From positions 18,561,882-18,625,881 of the forward strand of contig CM049317.1 in the NCBI GenBank assembly GCA_026874595.1: a stretch of 64,000 nt of DNA. The letters are read 5' to 3'. The notes under the pieces are model-generated. The model was given only the letters and a program-made list of their open reading frames with translations, had not been told where the DNA came from and did not search any database. The stretch comes from Sipunculus nudus (taxonomy: Eukaryota > Annelida > Sipuncula > Golfingiida > Sipunculidae). Each line of letters begins with the position of its first letter. The first letter of the stretch is position 1. Positions 53,538 to 64,000 of this stretch are shown here, piece by piece. The position numbers and the translations under genes were made by a program.

Positions 53538-54895
53538 TCAGCAAACCTGTGAGCTTATGTGATGGTGTGGCATCATGTGTCATCTATATGTAAACCATAG
53601 CTATATAAAAAATGGAAGGAATTAGCATCGCCAAATGTTTTGCATATTAACAGTCATCTGAAAAACTTGGATTTTGTTTATTTTTTTTCTAACTGCATTT
53701 TCTTAGATTTTAAAGGGAAAAAGCTAAAAAGGCTTTAAAAATCTTCTACTCCGAAACTGTCCAGCCAAAATGTCCAATATTTCACAGAAATTATCCCTGG
53801 AACAATCTCTCCCAAATTTGTTCGAATGGTGCAAGTTGGGTGATATTTGGTCGAATTACAGGAAGTTGAACTTATTCATCTGTCTAAAAAAAGCACACTA
53901 AAATTAAGATCTCAGAAATCGCTGGAGCTATCATCGGCAAATTTTATGCCAATGTTTGTCACATAAGTCATATCTGAAAATGAGGTATTGGTGGTGCCAC
54001 CTACATTGATCTGTTTTTTACAAGGAAAATGTAATTTTAGACTCTTCTACCTTATACACTTTTTTATGATGAAACTGTTAAGCTGATTGGTTTTAAACTT
54101 TACAAGAATTATTCTATGGTAGGGTTCTGTCAGTTATATTAGATAAGATTGGGTAAATGCAGCTTTAAAAAAGAAGTGTAGCCAATTGAAAAAAAATCTT
54201 TCAGTGTTCGAAAACAGATTTGACAACATGCCAAATTTCAACATGCCAAGTCAAGAGGTCACTCAGTTTAACCGGGTGAGGTCCAGACATCACCATGGCA
54301 ACTGACCTGGCTCTGTCTGTTGTCTAGACACATCGTCTAGACGTAGAATGCCCAGTTCAGAACTAGTGTACATATCTTTCAACAGTTTGAAAAAACTTGG
54401 TTTGCATTTTTAGTGAATCTTTGAGCTTATGACAAGGTGTGGCGTGGTCCGGCGTGTGTCATAGCTGTCTCAAAAAGGACAGGAGCTAGCATCACCAAAT
54501 TTTCTTGCAAACAATTAGTCACATATAAAATTCTACCAGATTTTGCTTATTTCTTGGCTAACTGCATTTTCTAAGATTTTAAATGGAAAAAGCTAAAAAA
54601 AAAATTCTAAAATGTTCTTTTCTGAAAACATGCTGCCAAATTGTCTGTTCATCTGTCCCAATAATCGTCCCTGGCAAAAAAAAAATATCCAAAATATCCT
54701 GGCTGATACATCCTAGGTTTAATTTGTCCTAGTTTGAAACGTGCAGGTCTGAAATGTCCATTTGGCTGAAATCATAAAAACTAAGATAGACAGCAGGACA
54801 TAAGAGGACCAATATTAAATTTTAAAAATAAACCTCTATTCATACTCCCAAACTTTGCACAAGTTTGCATTAGGCCTGAAGACCTTGTTTCTGTT
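53538..54895 (+). repeat. AAGGCCTGTAGGCCTT-tailed repeat, two-unit copy
   Basis: Heads AGCAAACCTGTGAGCTTATG (53542) and TAGTGAATCTTTGAGCTTAT (54412) and tail TTAGGCCTGAAGACCTTGTT. Reverse-complement partner of 17695-18992 with the same two-unit order (shared CAAGAGGTCACTCAGTTT and GACATCACCATGGCAACTGA). Contains GGTGGTGCCACC. Confidence 0.7.
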
Positions 54896-55361
54896 TTCAT
54901 TTTGTGCAAATTCGTTTGACAATGTAATTGTTATGTTGCTATATGTACCTGTCATTTGGTGGAAAGAGACTGCACGCAGCGGCCATATAAAAGGGAGCCA
55001 ATTAGAGACTTGTTTTGTTGTATATAGTCCTGTAAAATGTACACTAAGTCCTGCGCACTTATGGTTTCATTCATGTGATTTTTATGGCGGGAAATTGTCC
55101 GTGTGCACCAGTTTGTGCTAACACATGCCATATCATAAGCAGACAATTGGAGGCAATCTGTGACTTTTGAAATGAAAGGAATTTTCCAAAATTATGTAGG
55201 AACCCGAATGCTTATACATAACGCAGATATAATATATTATTTTAAAATGCCAGAATGTATGCCAGGCTGTTTGACTTACTTTTCATATGCCTGTGTATGA
55301 CCCATATTTCTATACATAATATTTTATATCTGCTATGAATTCTTTCTTCAGTCAGAAGAAC

Positions 55362-55369
<8 letters not shown>

Positions 55370-55409
<40 letters not shown>
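55370..55409. repeat. (AT)n microsatellite
   Basis: TA run with short TA-rich satellites on both sides. Confidence 0.95.
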
Positions 55410-55412
<3 letters not shown>

Positions 55413-55860
55413 AATTATATATATATACATAATTTTTTTAAATACAATAATAAATAATATAATCAAATGAATATATATTATAAAAATATATATTATATAC
55501 TAGATATGAATATATATATATATATAGAATAATATAATAGTTATATAGAATAATATAACAAAACTAAAATATTTTATAAGTACATATTATGTATTTGATA
55601 TAGGATGAATACAGGAAGAGTTGAATGATAAAAAAATCATAAAATGGTTCCAGATGATGTCCATGATATTCAATAAATACAGAATAAATTATATTTTTTT
55701 CAACCTGATTTGAACAAAAATAATTGTGTTACAATTCATGAAAAATACAGAATATATATATATATATATAAAATATTTCATTAAATATCTCTATGTACAA
55801 TCTGCATGCAAAGCTCCCTTCACATAACAAACCCACATATGTGCTAATACAGTACCTATA

Positions 55861-56143
55861 AGGCAAAAAAAAAATAAAAGGTATGGTTCTCAGGCACTGC
55901 TGGCATCTAGTTTAACCGTGCTCATAAAAATTTTTCATTTTGATTTTTATCTTTCAAGGAGATAAATAATACAATTTATGTTGTGCTTTTACCTGTTTAG
56001 CAAAACAAATTGTTATTTTCATGCTATATCCTGATCATATGACATTTCTATCAAACATACAAAAAATGGTCAAAAATAAAATACAGCCCGCCTGCACTGA
56101 TTTCTGAAAAAAAGTTCCTGAGAACCATACTTTTTATTTGCCT
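55861..56143. mobile_element. Short TIR element, 283 bp
   Basis: The left end has AGGCAAA..AAATAAAAGGTATGGTTCTC and AGG; the right end has CCTGAGAACCATAC, TTTTTATTTGCCT. These are inverted matches of about 30 bp. No ORF. Target duplication not evident, so superfamily unassigned. Confidence 0.65.
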
Positions 56144-57417
56144 AATTATAACCTTCAGGCTGTTTATATTAGTAAGTGAGATCACCAGCAGATGGCGCTG
56201 AGGAGAGTGCAAACAGTTGATTGCCATTCACTGGGTTTGTTTCATGGGACATGCACCCAAATTGAAAAAAAAAGCAAAAATTTATTTAAATATAAAAAAT
56301 ATAATTTGTTCCATCCTTTGGTCACCATTATTTTATGTTATTCAATATGATTTCGACAGAAATCTAATGCATATCTCAGTTTTTTCTACAAATTGTTTAA
56401 TATACTGCCTCCAGATGGCACTAGGGGCAGCGTAGTTAGCCTTTGAAAACTGTACTCACCAGGTTTTCCAGATGTAGTAACAAGAGCATTGAGATCAAAA
56501 TCAAGGGTCAGTTTCTTCTCAGATATGCTCAAAATCAAATTGTACTTAAAAGTAAAACAGCCCATTACTTGTTGACACGGTTGTGGAAGTGAATTCAGAC
56601 AGTCTATAATAAAATTTGGTTAACCTCTCTGATAAGTGATATGGTTCCCATCTTTTCAGGCTCTGGGGCATGGTAGGCAGGTAGGACGGGGTGTTCCCTA
56701 ACAGGGTGTTGGACATTTTTAGGAAAATTTAAGATAAGGGTTTACAAGTGGTCCTCCAGTTAATTGTTTTTATCAATGATTTGTCATAATCCATGAAATC
56801 AGTTGCATTTTTGCTTAATCAATCACAAACAATTATGGAAGCACATCCGAAGAAGTACATACATATATTCTGTCAGAGACATAAGAAAGACAGGGCACAA
56901 AATAGAGAACAGCATTGATAAATATAACCTGGTGCTATGAATAAGCTAGTGTGACCAATTCATTCTGAGTCTTCCCTTTTTCATCTTTCAATCATCAAAA
57001 ATGACTTTTACCAATTTCTTCCATGAAGTTTTAAACTAGACCACCAGAGGTCGAGCGCTTGCCAGAAGTTGAAATGACAGACAGACAGACAAAGTGTCGG
57101 TAACGTAGAGTGGGTTCTTAAATCCAGCTATTCACTGACTTTTTTTTATAGATTTTATGTGATTTCTGTCTAACTCTGCTGTACATATTAATTAACTCTT
57201 AAGTAATTGTGTCAGGTAAAGTTCTTATAATGACTCTGTTGTGGATGTGTGAGCTTGTTTTCTACAAGCTGTTAGTAAACAAGGCAGTGTCGACAAACTG
57301 GAAAACTATGTAACCCAAGGTGATTGGTTGCATACATGCAGAAGTTGAAAGGTCATTAGTTGTAAAATACCCTTTGCAAAACTCTGATTTTTAGCTAGAT
57401 GTGTTTTTTTTTCTACC

Positions 57418-57610
57418 AATAGATTTTCTCGTCTGAGTTTGATTATTGGCAACATCCACACATATTAAATAAGGTCATGGGCCACTAGGCCACTTTGTGT
57501 TGTTGCCGCAATAACTTATGAGGAATATGAAGGATTTTTATAAACCTCACCAGAAATGTTAGTCAATAAAATACCTTGCCTTAGTTTGATTTCCAGCAAA
57601 ATCCATGTAT
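57418..57610 (+). repeat. Dispersed repeat, partner of 1990-2177
   Basis: GAGTTTGATTATTGGCAA, AATAAGGTCATGGGCCA, GAATATGAAGGATTTTTATA and TTTCCAGCAAAATCCATG parallel the pirin intron 2 copy. Confidence 0.65.
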
Positions 57611-59018
57611 ATTTATTAAGGTCAGAGGTCATTATATACTTGTCTAAACAGTACAAACAGCCTGTGTGTGGTGAGATAGGTGTTTTCTGCCTATTTTCAT
57701 AAAAGTTTCAAGGGATCATCTTTTGTTAACAGATGCCAGAATTAACGATAACAGAATACAGAAAATTCTTGGACTCTTGATGTGGCTTGTATTAGACATG
57801 CAGCTTATAATTGAGAATTTATGGTAAGTCCAAGTTTAATTAGCACCAGGTTTCATTACAATACATCTAGCTGTAGGTACTGTAGTGTTTGATCTGCTGT
57901 AGTAATTAAGTATTTAGGCTGAGCAATCAGCAAACACCACATCTGATGAGAGTCCACTCTGTTTGTTTATGTATGTTACATGGCTGGCAGCTAGGCCTCG
58001 TCCAGAACTGAAATAATCAATGTACATCAGTCTGTACAGGCAAATGTGATGATATACTTGACTAGCTGTTAACTGGTTTGGCTGGATTGACCAACAAAGA
58101 AAAAAAAATTCAAAAGTATTGACCGCTTATTTACATCTAGCTTAAACAGAAACTACCTTTATTCTAGCTAAAACAGGATATGATTTAGTCTCTTCCTAGT
58201 GGTCCTTGGTAGAATTTCTTCATTTTCTTGCTACATGGTCATTGTTTAAGTACTTCATATGTTTTACTCAAATTTGATACATAAACCGAGTCAACCAGCA
58301 TCTTAGATGAGTTGAAGGATCTGGTGACTTTATCTCCAAGGTCCAATAAGCCATAATACAGGGTTTTTGTGAACCTTACAAATTTGAAGTACTAAAATTC
58401 TCCAAAGTTGACCCACATGTCTCTCCATTTGGATTCTGTATTTACCATGCTTACATACCACATACCAAAGTTCTATCGGGATCCTGGTAATATCTGATGA
58501 TCCAAAATGGTGGTGGAGGTATGGAGTCTCTGACCGCTTTTAACACTGGTTTGATATTTAATAGTTTACTTATTTGATTGTGAATAAGGAAAGTGCATAC
58601 ACACTTTTGTACTTGATTTAGAACCAGCTGAACATCTGCATATTACATTCTTGATTTCACACCCAACTGTTTGTCAATGTATAAACTGATAATGGCTATG
58701 TAAATGTCAGAGACGAGATTAAAATCCAGGCGGATTTTAAATTCGCCTAGACGAGATTGCGATTGTGATCTCGCCTAGGCGAGATTGCAATTGTGATCTA
58801 GGCTAGACAGATTTTAAACTCGCCTAGACAAGATCACAATCGCAATCTCGCCTAGGCGAGATTAAAATCCATAATGGAGCAGGCCAGGATTTTAATCTCG
58901 CCTAGGCGAGTTTAAAATCCGTCTGGTGTCATCCAGGCGAGTTTAAAATCTGCCTGATATTACTTAGGCGAGTTCAAAATCTGCCTAGGCGAGATTAAAA
59001 TAGTGATCTGATCTAATT

Positions 59019-60728
59019 GTATCCGCCAAAACAGAGTTTTGCGGATACTATGTTTTCAGCTGGTCGCCGCCGCCGCTGCCGCCGCGTAGGTGTCCGGAGA
59101 ACTCCTCCGTAACCGCTGGGCGGAATTTTCCGAAACCCGGGATTATGTTCGGGTCACATGTGAACTGCTGCGCCCCGATTTTGTTTTGACCTCTGACCTT
59201 TCCTCTGCGCTCTGCGTCCGTTTGTGCGTCTGTTTCCACACATAAACCCACATATCTCGGGAACCGTTTGACCGATCAGGAAAATTTTTTTGCACAAATG
59301 TAGCCCTTGGAGAGCTTTATTACATACACCAAAAATGGTGGCGCCACCTGCAACCATGTTTGCACAGTGTCCATCTGTTCGTCTGCCTTGGGTTAAAATC
59401 ACTCATATCTCTGCAGTGACTTGACTAATTCACCTGAAATTCGGCATGCGCAAACATCCTGGATAGCTTTTCTGATTTTATGACAGGTGGCGCCACCTAC
59501 ATTCACGTTGACGCTGCAGACATCCAAGCTCATATCTCGGGAACCGTTTGACCGATCAGGAAAATTCTTTTGCACAAATGTAGCCCTTGGAGAGCTTTAT
59601 AACATACACCAAAAATGGTGGCGCCACCTGCAACCATGTTTGCACAGTGTCCATCTGTTCGTCTGCCTTGGGTTAAAATCACTCATATCTCTGCAGTGAC
59701 TTGACTAATTCACCTGAAATTTGGCATGCGTATACATCCTGGATAGCTTATCTGATTTTATGACAGGTGGCGCCACCTACATTCACGTTTACGCTGCAGA
59801 CATCCAAGCTCATATCTCGGGAACCGTTTGACCGATCAGGAAAATTCTTTTGCTCAAATGTAGCCCTTGGAGAGCTTTATAAAATACACCAAAAATGGTG
59901 CCGCTACCTGCAACCATGTTTGTACAGTGTCCATCTGTTTGTCTGCCTTGGGTTAAAATCACTCATATCTCTGCAGTGACTTGACTAATTCACCTGAAAT
60001 TTGGCATGCGTATACATCCTGGATAGCTTTTCTGATTTTATGACAGGTGGCGCCACCTACATTCATGTTTACGCTGCAGACATCCAAGCTCATATCTCAG
60101 GAACCGTTTGATTGATCAGGAAAATTTTTTTGCACAAATGTAGCCCTTGGAGAGCTTTATAACATACACAAAAAATGGTGGCGCCACCTGCAACCATGTT
60201 TGCACAGTGTCCAGCTGTTCGTCTGCCTTGGGTTAAAATCACTCATATCTCTGCAGTGGTTTGACTAATTCACCTGAAATTCTGCATGCTTATACATCCT
60301 GGATAGCTTTTCTGATTTTATGACAGGTGGCGCCACCTACAATCAAGTTTACGCTGCAGACATCCAAGCTCATATCTAGGGAACTGTTTGACCAATTGGG
60401 CCAAAATTTTGCATGTGTATAGTTCTCACAAAGCTCTTTATCATACGCTTAACTGGTGGCGCCACCTGCAACCCTTTTTTGCACAGCGTCCATCTGTTTG
60501 TCTGCCAAGGGCAAAAATCACTCATATACAATATAGTGGTTTGACTTATCTGCCTTAAATTTTGCATATGTATACAACTTGGACGGCTTTCTGGATTTTT
60601 TGGTAGGTAGCGCAACCTACATACACAATTTGGCTGCAGACATCCATGCTGATATGCAACACTTCACCCGTTCCACTCTGATTTAGGCGGATACAAGTAG
60701 TCGCTTGTCGACTACCCGTATTCTAGTT
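59019..60728. mobile_element. Helentron/pearl-like element with four-copy 280-bp core array
   Basis: Start hairpin GTATCCGCCAAAAC..GTTTTGCGGATAC; end GGCGGATAC, hairpin GTAGTCGCTTGTCGACTAC, then TAGTT. Same ends as 14839-15737. It interrupts the left arm of the surrounding foldback: the right arm keeps GATCTAATTTCCCAATAAAT uninterrupted (read in reverse), whereas here the site is split after GATCTAATT. The lack of a clear target duplication fits a helentron-type insertion into T-rich DNA (inference). Confidence 0.75.
59251..60370 (+). repeat. Tandem array, 4 x 280 bp core units
   Basis: CATATCTCGGGAACCGTTTG recurs at 59251, 59531, 59811 and 60091 (one base changed), with a diverged fifth start at 60371. 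Most units hold two perfect 12-bp palindromes GGTGGCGCCACC; in the third, one of them is broken by point changes. Short ORFs in each unit are repeat artefacts. Confidence 0.95.
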
Positions 60729-61249
60729 TCCTAATATATTAAGCATTGTAATTGACATATGAAAGATGTTTTCAGTCGGATTTTCAATATTTTAACACTG
60801 AATGGTTATATATAGTTAAAAGGTAATATATTTATTAATATTTACAGAATATTATAGTATTAATGTAATAATTAACTTTTTTACAGTAATGTAATAGTTA
60901 TTACCAATAATTATTATCATGTGATAATTAACATTAATTTTGGAAACAGAATTATGAAATAGATATTTGATTATTATTTGCACCTTTGATGTGTTTCATG
61001 TGGTCTACAGCATCCTTATCATACCAATTATTTGCAAAACATTTATCAATCTTTATTTTTTTTTCCAGTTTTCTTAACAACCTTGTGTTTGTAAATATCA
61101 CTAATAATTTTTACAAAAAAATAATTTGTAATTGTATTTAAATATATGGCAATTAGCGAGTAACAAGAGGTATATTGAAGCACACTTATGAGATATTATG
61201 AAGAGCAAATCTGGGGGAAAAAGTCATCCACTTGCATATTGAATCAATC

Positions 61250-61283
61250 ATAGATAGATAGATAGACAGATAGATAGATTAGT
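61250..61283. repeat. Short GATA microsatellite
   Basis: ATAGATAGATAGATAGACAG-type run in the loop of the foldback. Confidence 0.9.
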
Positions 61284-62024
61284 CTAGATAGCTATTACTT
61301 CACTATTTAATGAGTATATTACACATTAACATAAACAGTCATCCTATTTGATAGTTCTTACAGGACAAACAGAACAAATTAGTTGGTTGATCTAGTTCAA
61401 ATGTTTCTTTTCACCCAGGTATTCAACACTCAACAGTCAAAACATGTACACTTATGGTACAAAATATGCAGGGTATCAGTATTTATGATGGACTTTGATA
61501 CACCATCCTTTTTTTGGTAATAAACATCATATGAGAAAAGGTAAAAGTTGATACACAGATGTATGCATGTGAATGTTTCTTTGTCTTATTTAGTCTTTTC
61601 TTATAATGTATATAATATTCTTCTGATCTTTTTTTTAATGTTTTGTGAGGCATTTTGTGAAGCTTCAATATTTATGTAGACTGTGTTACAAGATAACTGC
61701 CTTTTTTTGGACAGTATTATATCATATCAGAAAAAATATGATTTCTAGATTCATAGAGTAATAGATCATTTATGCATGTGAACATGCATTGAATTATATT
61801 TATAAAAAATAAATGAGCTATGTTCCTTTTGTCTTTTTAAAATACTACATTACTAATATTGCTAATACCAGTTTCCCTTCAAATTAATATTGACAACAAA
61901 ATTATTATGTAAATAATCAGCAGCAGCCCACATCATATATCATTTGAATATGCCATATACAATACCAATGTAAGTTTCTTATTACCTAGTTTATAAATAA
62001 AAATATAAAATAAAAAAAATTTAT

Positions 62025-62225
62025 GTTAATTATTACATAAATATTATAATATTCTGTAAATATTATTAAAAATATATTACTTGTGAACTATACATAACGA
62101 TAGTAATAAAAAATATATAATATAAAATATTCCATTTCCAAAATTAATGTTAATTATTACATTAATAATATAATATTCTGTAAATATTAATAAATATATA
62201 ACTTGTGAACTATACATAACCATTC
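62025..62225. repeat. Direct duplication in the right arm of the foldback
   Basis: TATGTTAATTATTACATAAA..ACTTGTGAACTATACATAAC (62022-62099) and AATGTTAATTATTACATTAA..ACTTGTGAACTATACATAAC (62143-62220) are tandem copies about 120 bp apart. Confidence 0.75.
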
Positions 62226-62611
62226 AGTGTTAAAATATTGAAAATCTGACTGAAAACATCTTTCCTAAGTCAATTACAATGCATAATTTATTGGGAAATT
62301 AGATCAGATCACTATTTTAATCTCGCCTAGGCAGATTTTAAACTCGCCCAAGTGATATCAGGCAGATTTTAAACTCGCCTGGATGACACCAGACAGATTT
62401 TAAACTCGCCTAGGCGAGATTACAATCCTGGCCTGGTCCATGATGGATTTTAATCTCGCCTAGGCGAGATTGCGATTGTGATCTCGTCTAGGCGAGTTTA
62501 AAATCCGTCTAGCCGAGATCACAATTGCAATCTCGCCTAGGCGAGATCACAATCGCAATCTCGTTTAGGCGAATTTAAAATCCGCCTGGATTTCAATCTC
62601 GTCTCTGACAT

Positions 62612-64000
62612 AAACATACATTTCAAATTTAGAAAACATTTTAACCATATTTCAGTTTCTGAATTGCTGAGTTAGATAATTATCACAAGTACTTACAGTG
62701 TCAGTAAACTGATATGGCTTAAACAAAATGTACAATATTTATTGGGAAATTAGAAAATTATATTTTTTTATTTGCTAAATGGCTGAATATGATGTTTACC
62801 ACCTTCATCTTACCTTCTATAAATGGAATTGGGTAAATTTTGCTATGGCAATTTAGGGAAAAACATTGACATTTTATTGCATGAACGCCCTAGGTTTATG
62901 TTTAATATGCACTTTTCACATATTACAGAATAGCATTATGTACACTGTGCATATCATTGCTTTTGCAAGGGAGGGTATGTTTTTAACCCATGTCTGTGAC
63001 AGTGTCTGCTTGTTGCTTTGTCTTTGAGCAGGGTTATGCAGAAAACGGGTCACTGATCAAATGATTGTGGGTAGTTAGTAGTACTCATAGTAGCTACTCT
63101 GCAGTTGTCCCAGATATTATTTCATGTAACTGCTGCTTGGTTTGACAAGGTTCGCAGGGTTGGAACACCAGGGTGCGCACAGAGCAAAGAATTGTTATCA
63201 GACAACTGATATTGCATTGTGCATCCAGCCCAAATTTTAAACATGTCACACCTGCTCTCACTGGTTTGTATTCACCGGGACACAAGCTCTCATTGGTCTC
63301 AATCTATGCCAGAATAGGTGATATCAAACCAATGAGAACAGATGTTTAAAATTTTGGCTGGATACAGAATGTAATGCAAGGAAAGAACCAGTGAACTTTT
63401 GATGTGAACCTTTGTAAAGGGATGGAATGTATAGAACTGTCTTGCAATGAAAGATATGTACTGCATGTACATGTATTGTACTGATGTGCTTATAATTGTT
63501 GGAAAGATGATATTAATTAGTCATTTATATCATAAAATTATTTAAAATTTTACACAATATACTATGTTATTGTGATATGATTATTGATATATGATGAGCT
63601 GCCAGTGATAATAACAGCCACCTTTATAGTTTTGACTTAAGACAAGTGGTTAACCATTAATATCATTGATATGCATTGTGTCAGTTTAACAGGATCACTC
63701 ATTAAGTGATGTAAGTTGCATGAAGGTGCTTCAGGTGTGCAAGCTTAAGGCATTGCAACTCGATCCTGCCCCCATCGTCAAATCAAGCTTGTCAGAACTT
63801 TCCACCATGTTTCCTATAACTACATAAAAACTGGAGAGTTCTTGGAGAGTGTGATTTTATAGCGAATATAATGTAAATATGTCATAAATATTACGTCCAG
63901 ATATTCCAACTGCTATTTTGTGTGGCAAAATATGCAACTAATCAGGAATGTTGGACCAGGTGACATTTTGTTGTTGACATTTACATTGTAATAAAACGAT
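62612..64000. other. Terminal non-coding stretch
   Basis: Holds a partial foldback repeat at about 63095-63340; otherwise AT-rich with no recognised exon. Confidence 0.5.
63095..63340 (+). repeat. Copy of the pirin-intron-3 foldback arm
   Basis: CATGTAACTGCTGCTTGGTT, GGAACACCAGGGTGCGCACA, TTGTGCATCCAGCCCAAATT and ATCAAACCAATGAGA parallel 3610-3830. The right end reads back in reverse (CAAACCAATGAGAACAGATG). Confidence 0.65.

Larger units (their letters stand above)
54896..58703. other. AT-rich non-coding stretch
   Basis: Contains (AT)n at 55370-55409 and 55751-55769, a 283-bp TIR element at 55861-56143 and a dispersed repeat at 57418-57610. No exon recognised. Confidence 0.5.
58704..62611. 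mobile_element. 3.9-kb foldback element with CTCGCCTAGGCGAG-studded arms
   Basis: Starts ATGTCAGAGACGAGATT and ends AATCTCGTCTCTGACAT. Each arm (58704-59018 and about 62300-62611) is a ladder of the perfect palindrome TCTCGCCTAGGCGAGA alternating with GATTTTAAA / TTTAAAATC words. Inverted homology continues at about 60729-60955 against 62130-62296 (GAAAGATGTTTTCAGTC, TATTTTAACACTGAATGG). The left arm is interrupted by 59019-60728. The loop (about 60956-62020) is AT-rich without a transposase. Superfamily not recognised. Confidence 0.78.

Noticed and set aside
59487-59979. Two near-identical 70-residue ORFs
   Set aside because: They are the same frame in consecutive 280-bp tandem units of a mobile element, with no protein-family features.
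59251-60370. CRISPR-like array
   Set aside because: The units are 280 bp long and uniform along their whole length with no variable spacers, and lie in an animal transposon.

Overview
The window is AT-rich animal genomic DNA with spliced genes, long introns, many (AT)n tracts and a dense population of short non-autonomous transposons. I infer a lophotrochozoan, probably a mollusc. The reasons are pearl/helentron-type elements with internal tandem cores, tRNA-derived SINEs and dispersed repeats carrying TCAAGGTCA. The phylum call is inference; the three genes themselves only say bilaterian animal.

Three protein-coding genes can be rebuilt exon by exon, with splice sites and reading phases that agree throughout. 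(1) Pirin, + strand, 223-14071: eight coding exons, the last present in two homologous alternative versions (13261-13373 and 13929-14071). (2) Abl interactor (Abi), - strand, 37271-21130: seven coding exons, N-terminal WAVE-binding/HHR region, proline-rich middle and C-terminal SH3. Its first coding intron uses a GC-AG splice pair. (3) Emopamil-binding protein / sterol delta8-delta7 isomerase (EBP), - strand, 48026-42801: three coding exons including a 37-bp microexon. A possible exon of a fourth, divergent + strand gene lies at 49197-49313. These genes do not form a pathway: pirin is a nuclear cupin cofactor, Abi an actin regulator, EBP an ER sterol enzyme.

Layout: 1-16.1 kb pirin, with a probable long 3' UTR carrying a helentron-like insertion; 16.1-21.1 kb intergenic, with a SINE, a 1.3-kb repeat and microsatellites; 21.1-37.3 kb Abi, its introns holding Tc1/mariner-, hAT- and piggyBac-like MITEs and SINEs; 37.3-42.8 kb intergenic with three T(n)G(n) tracts; 42.8-48.0 kb EBP; 48.0-64 kb mostly repeats.

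The 48-64 kb part is the most structured. A multi-copy inverted duplication at 49.4-51.9 kb has one copy broken by a 627-bp hAT-like element whose empty site survives in the other copy. At 58.7-62.6 kb lies a 3.9-kb foldback element whose arms are built from the palindrome CTCGCCTAGGCGAG. Its left arm was later split by a helentron-like element that has amplified a 280-bp core to four copies; a second copy of that element at 14.8 kb has a single core. No known or novel defence or CRISPR-like system was seen. The undescribed material here is the mobile-element architecture and the duplicated pirin terminal exon.
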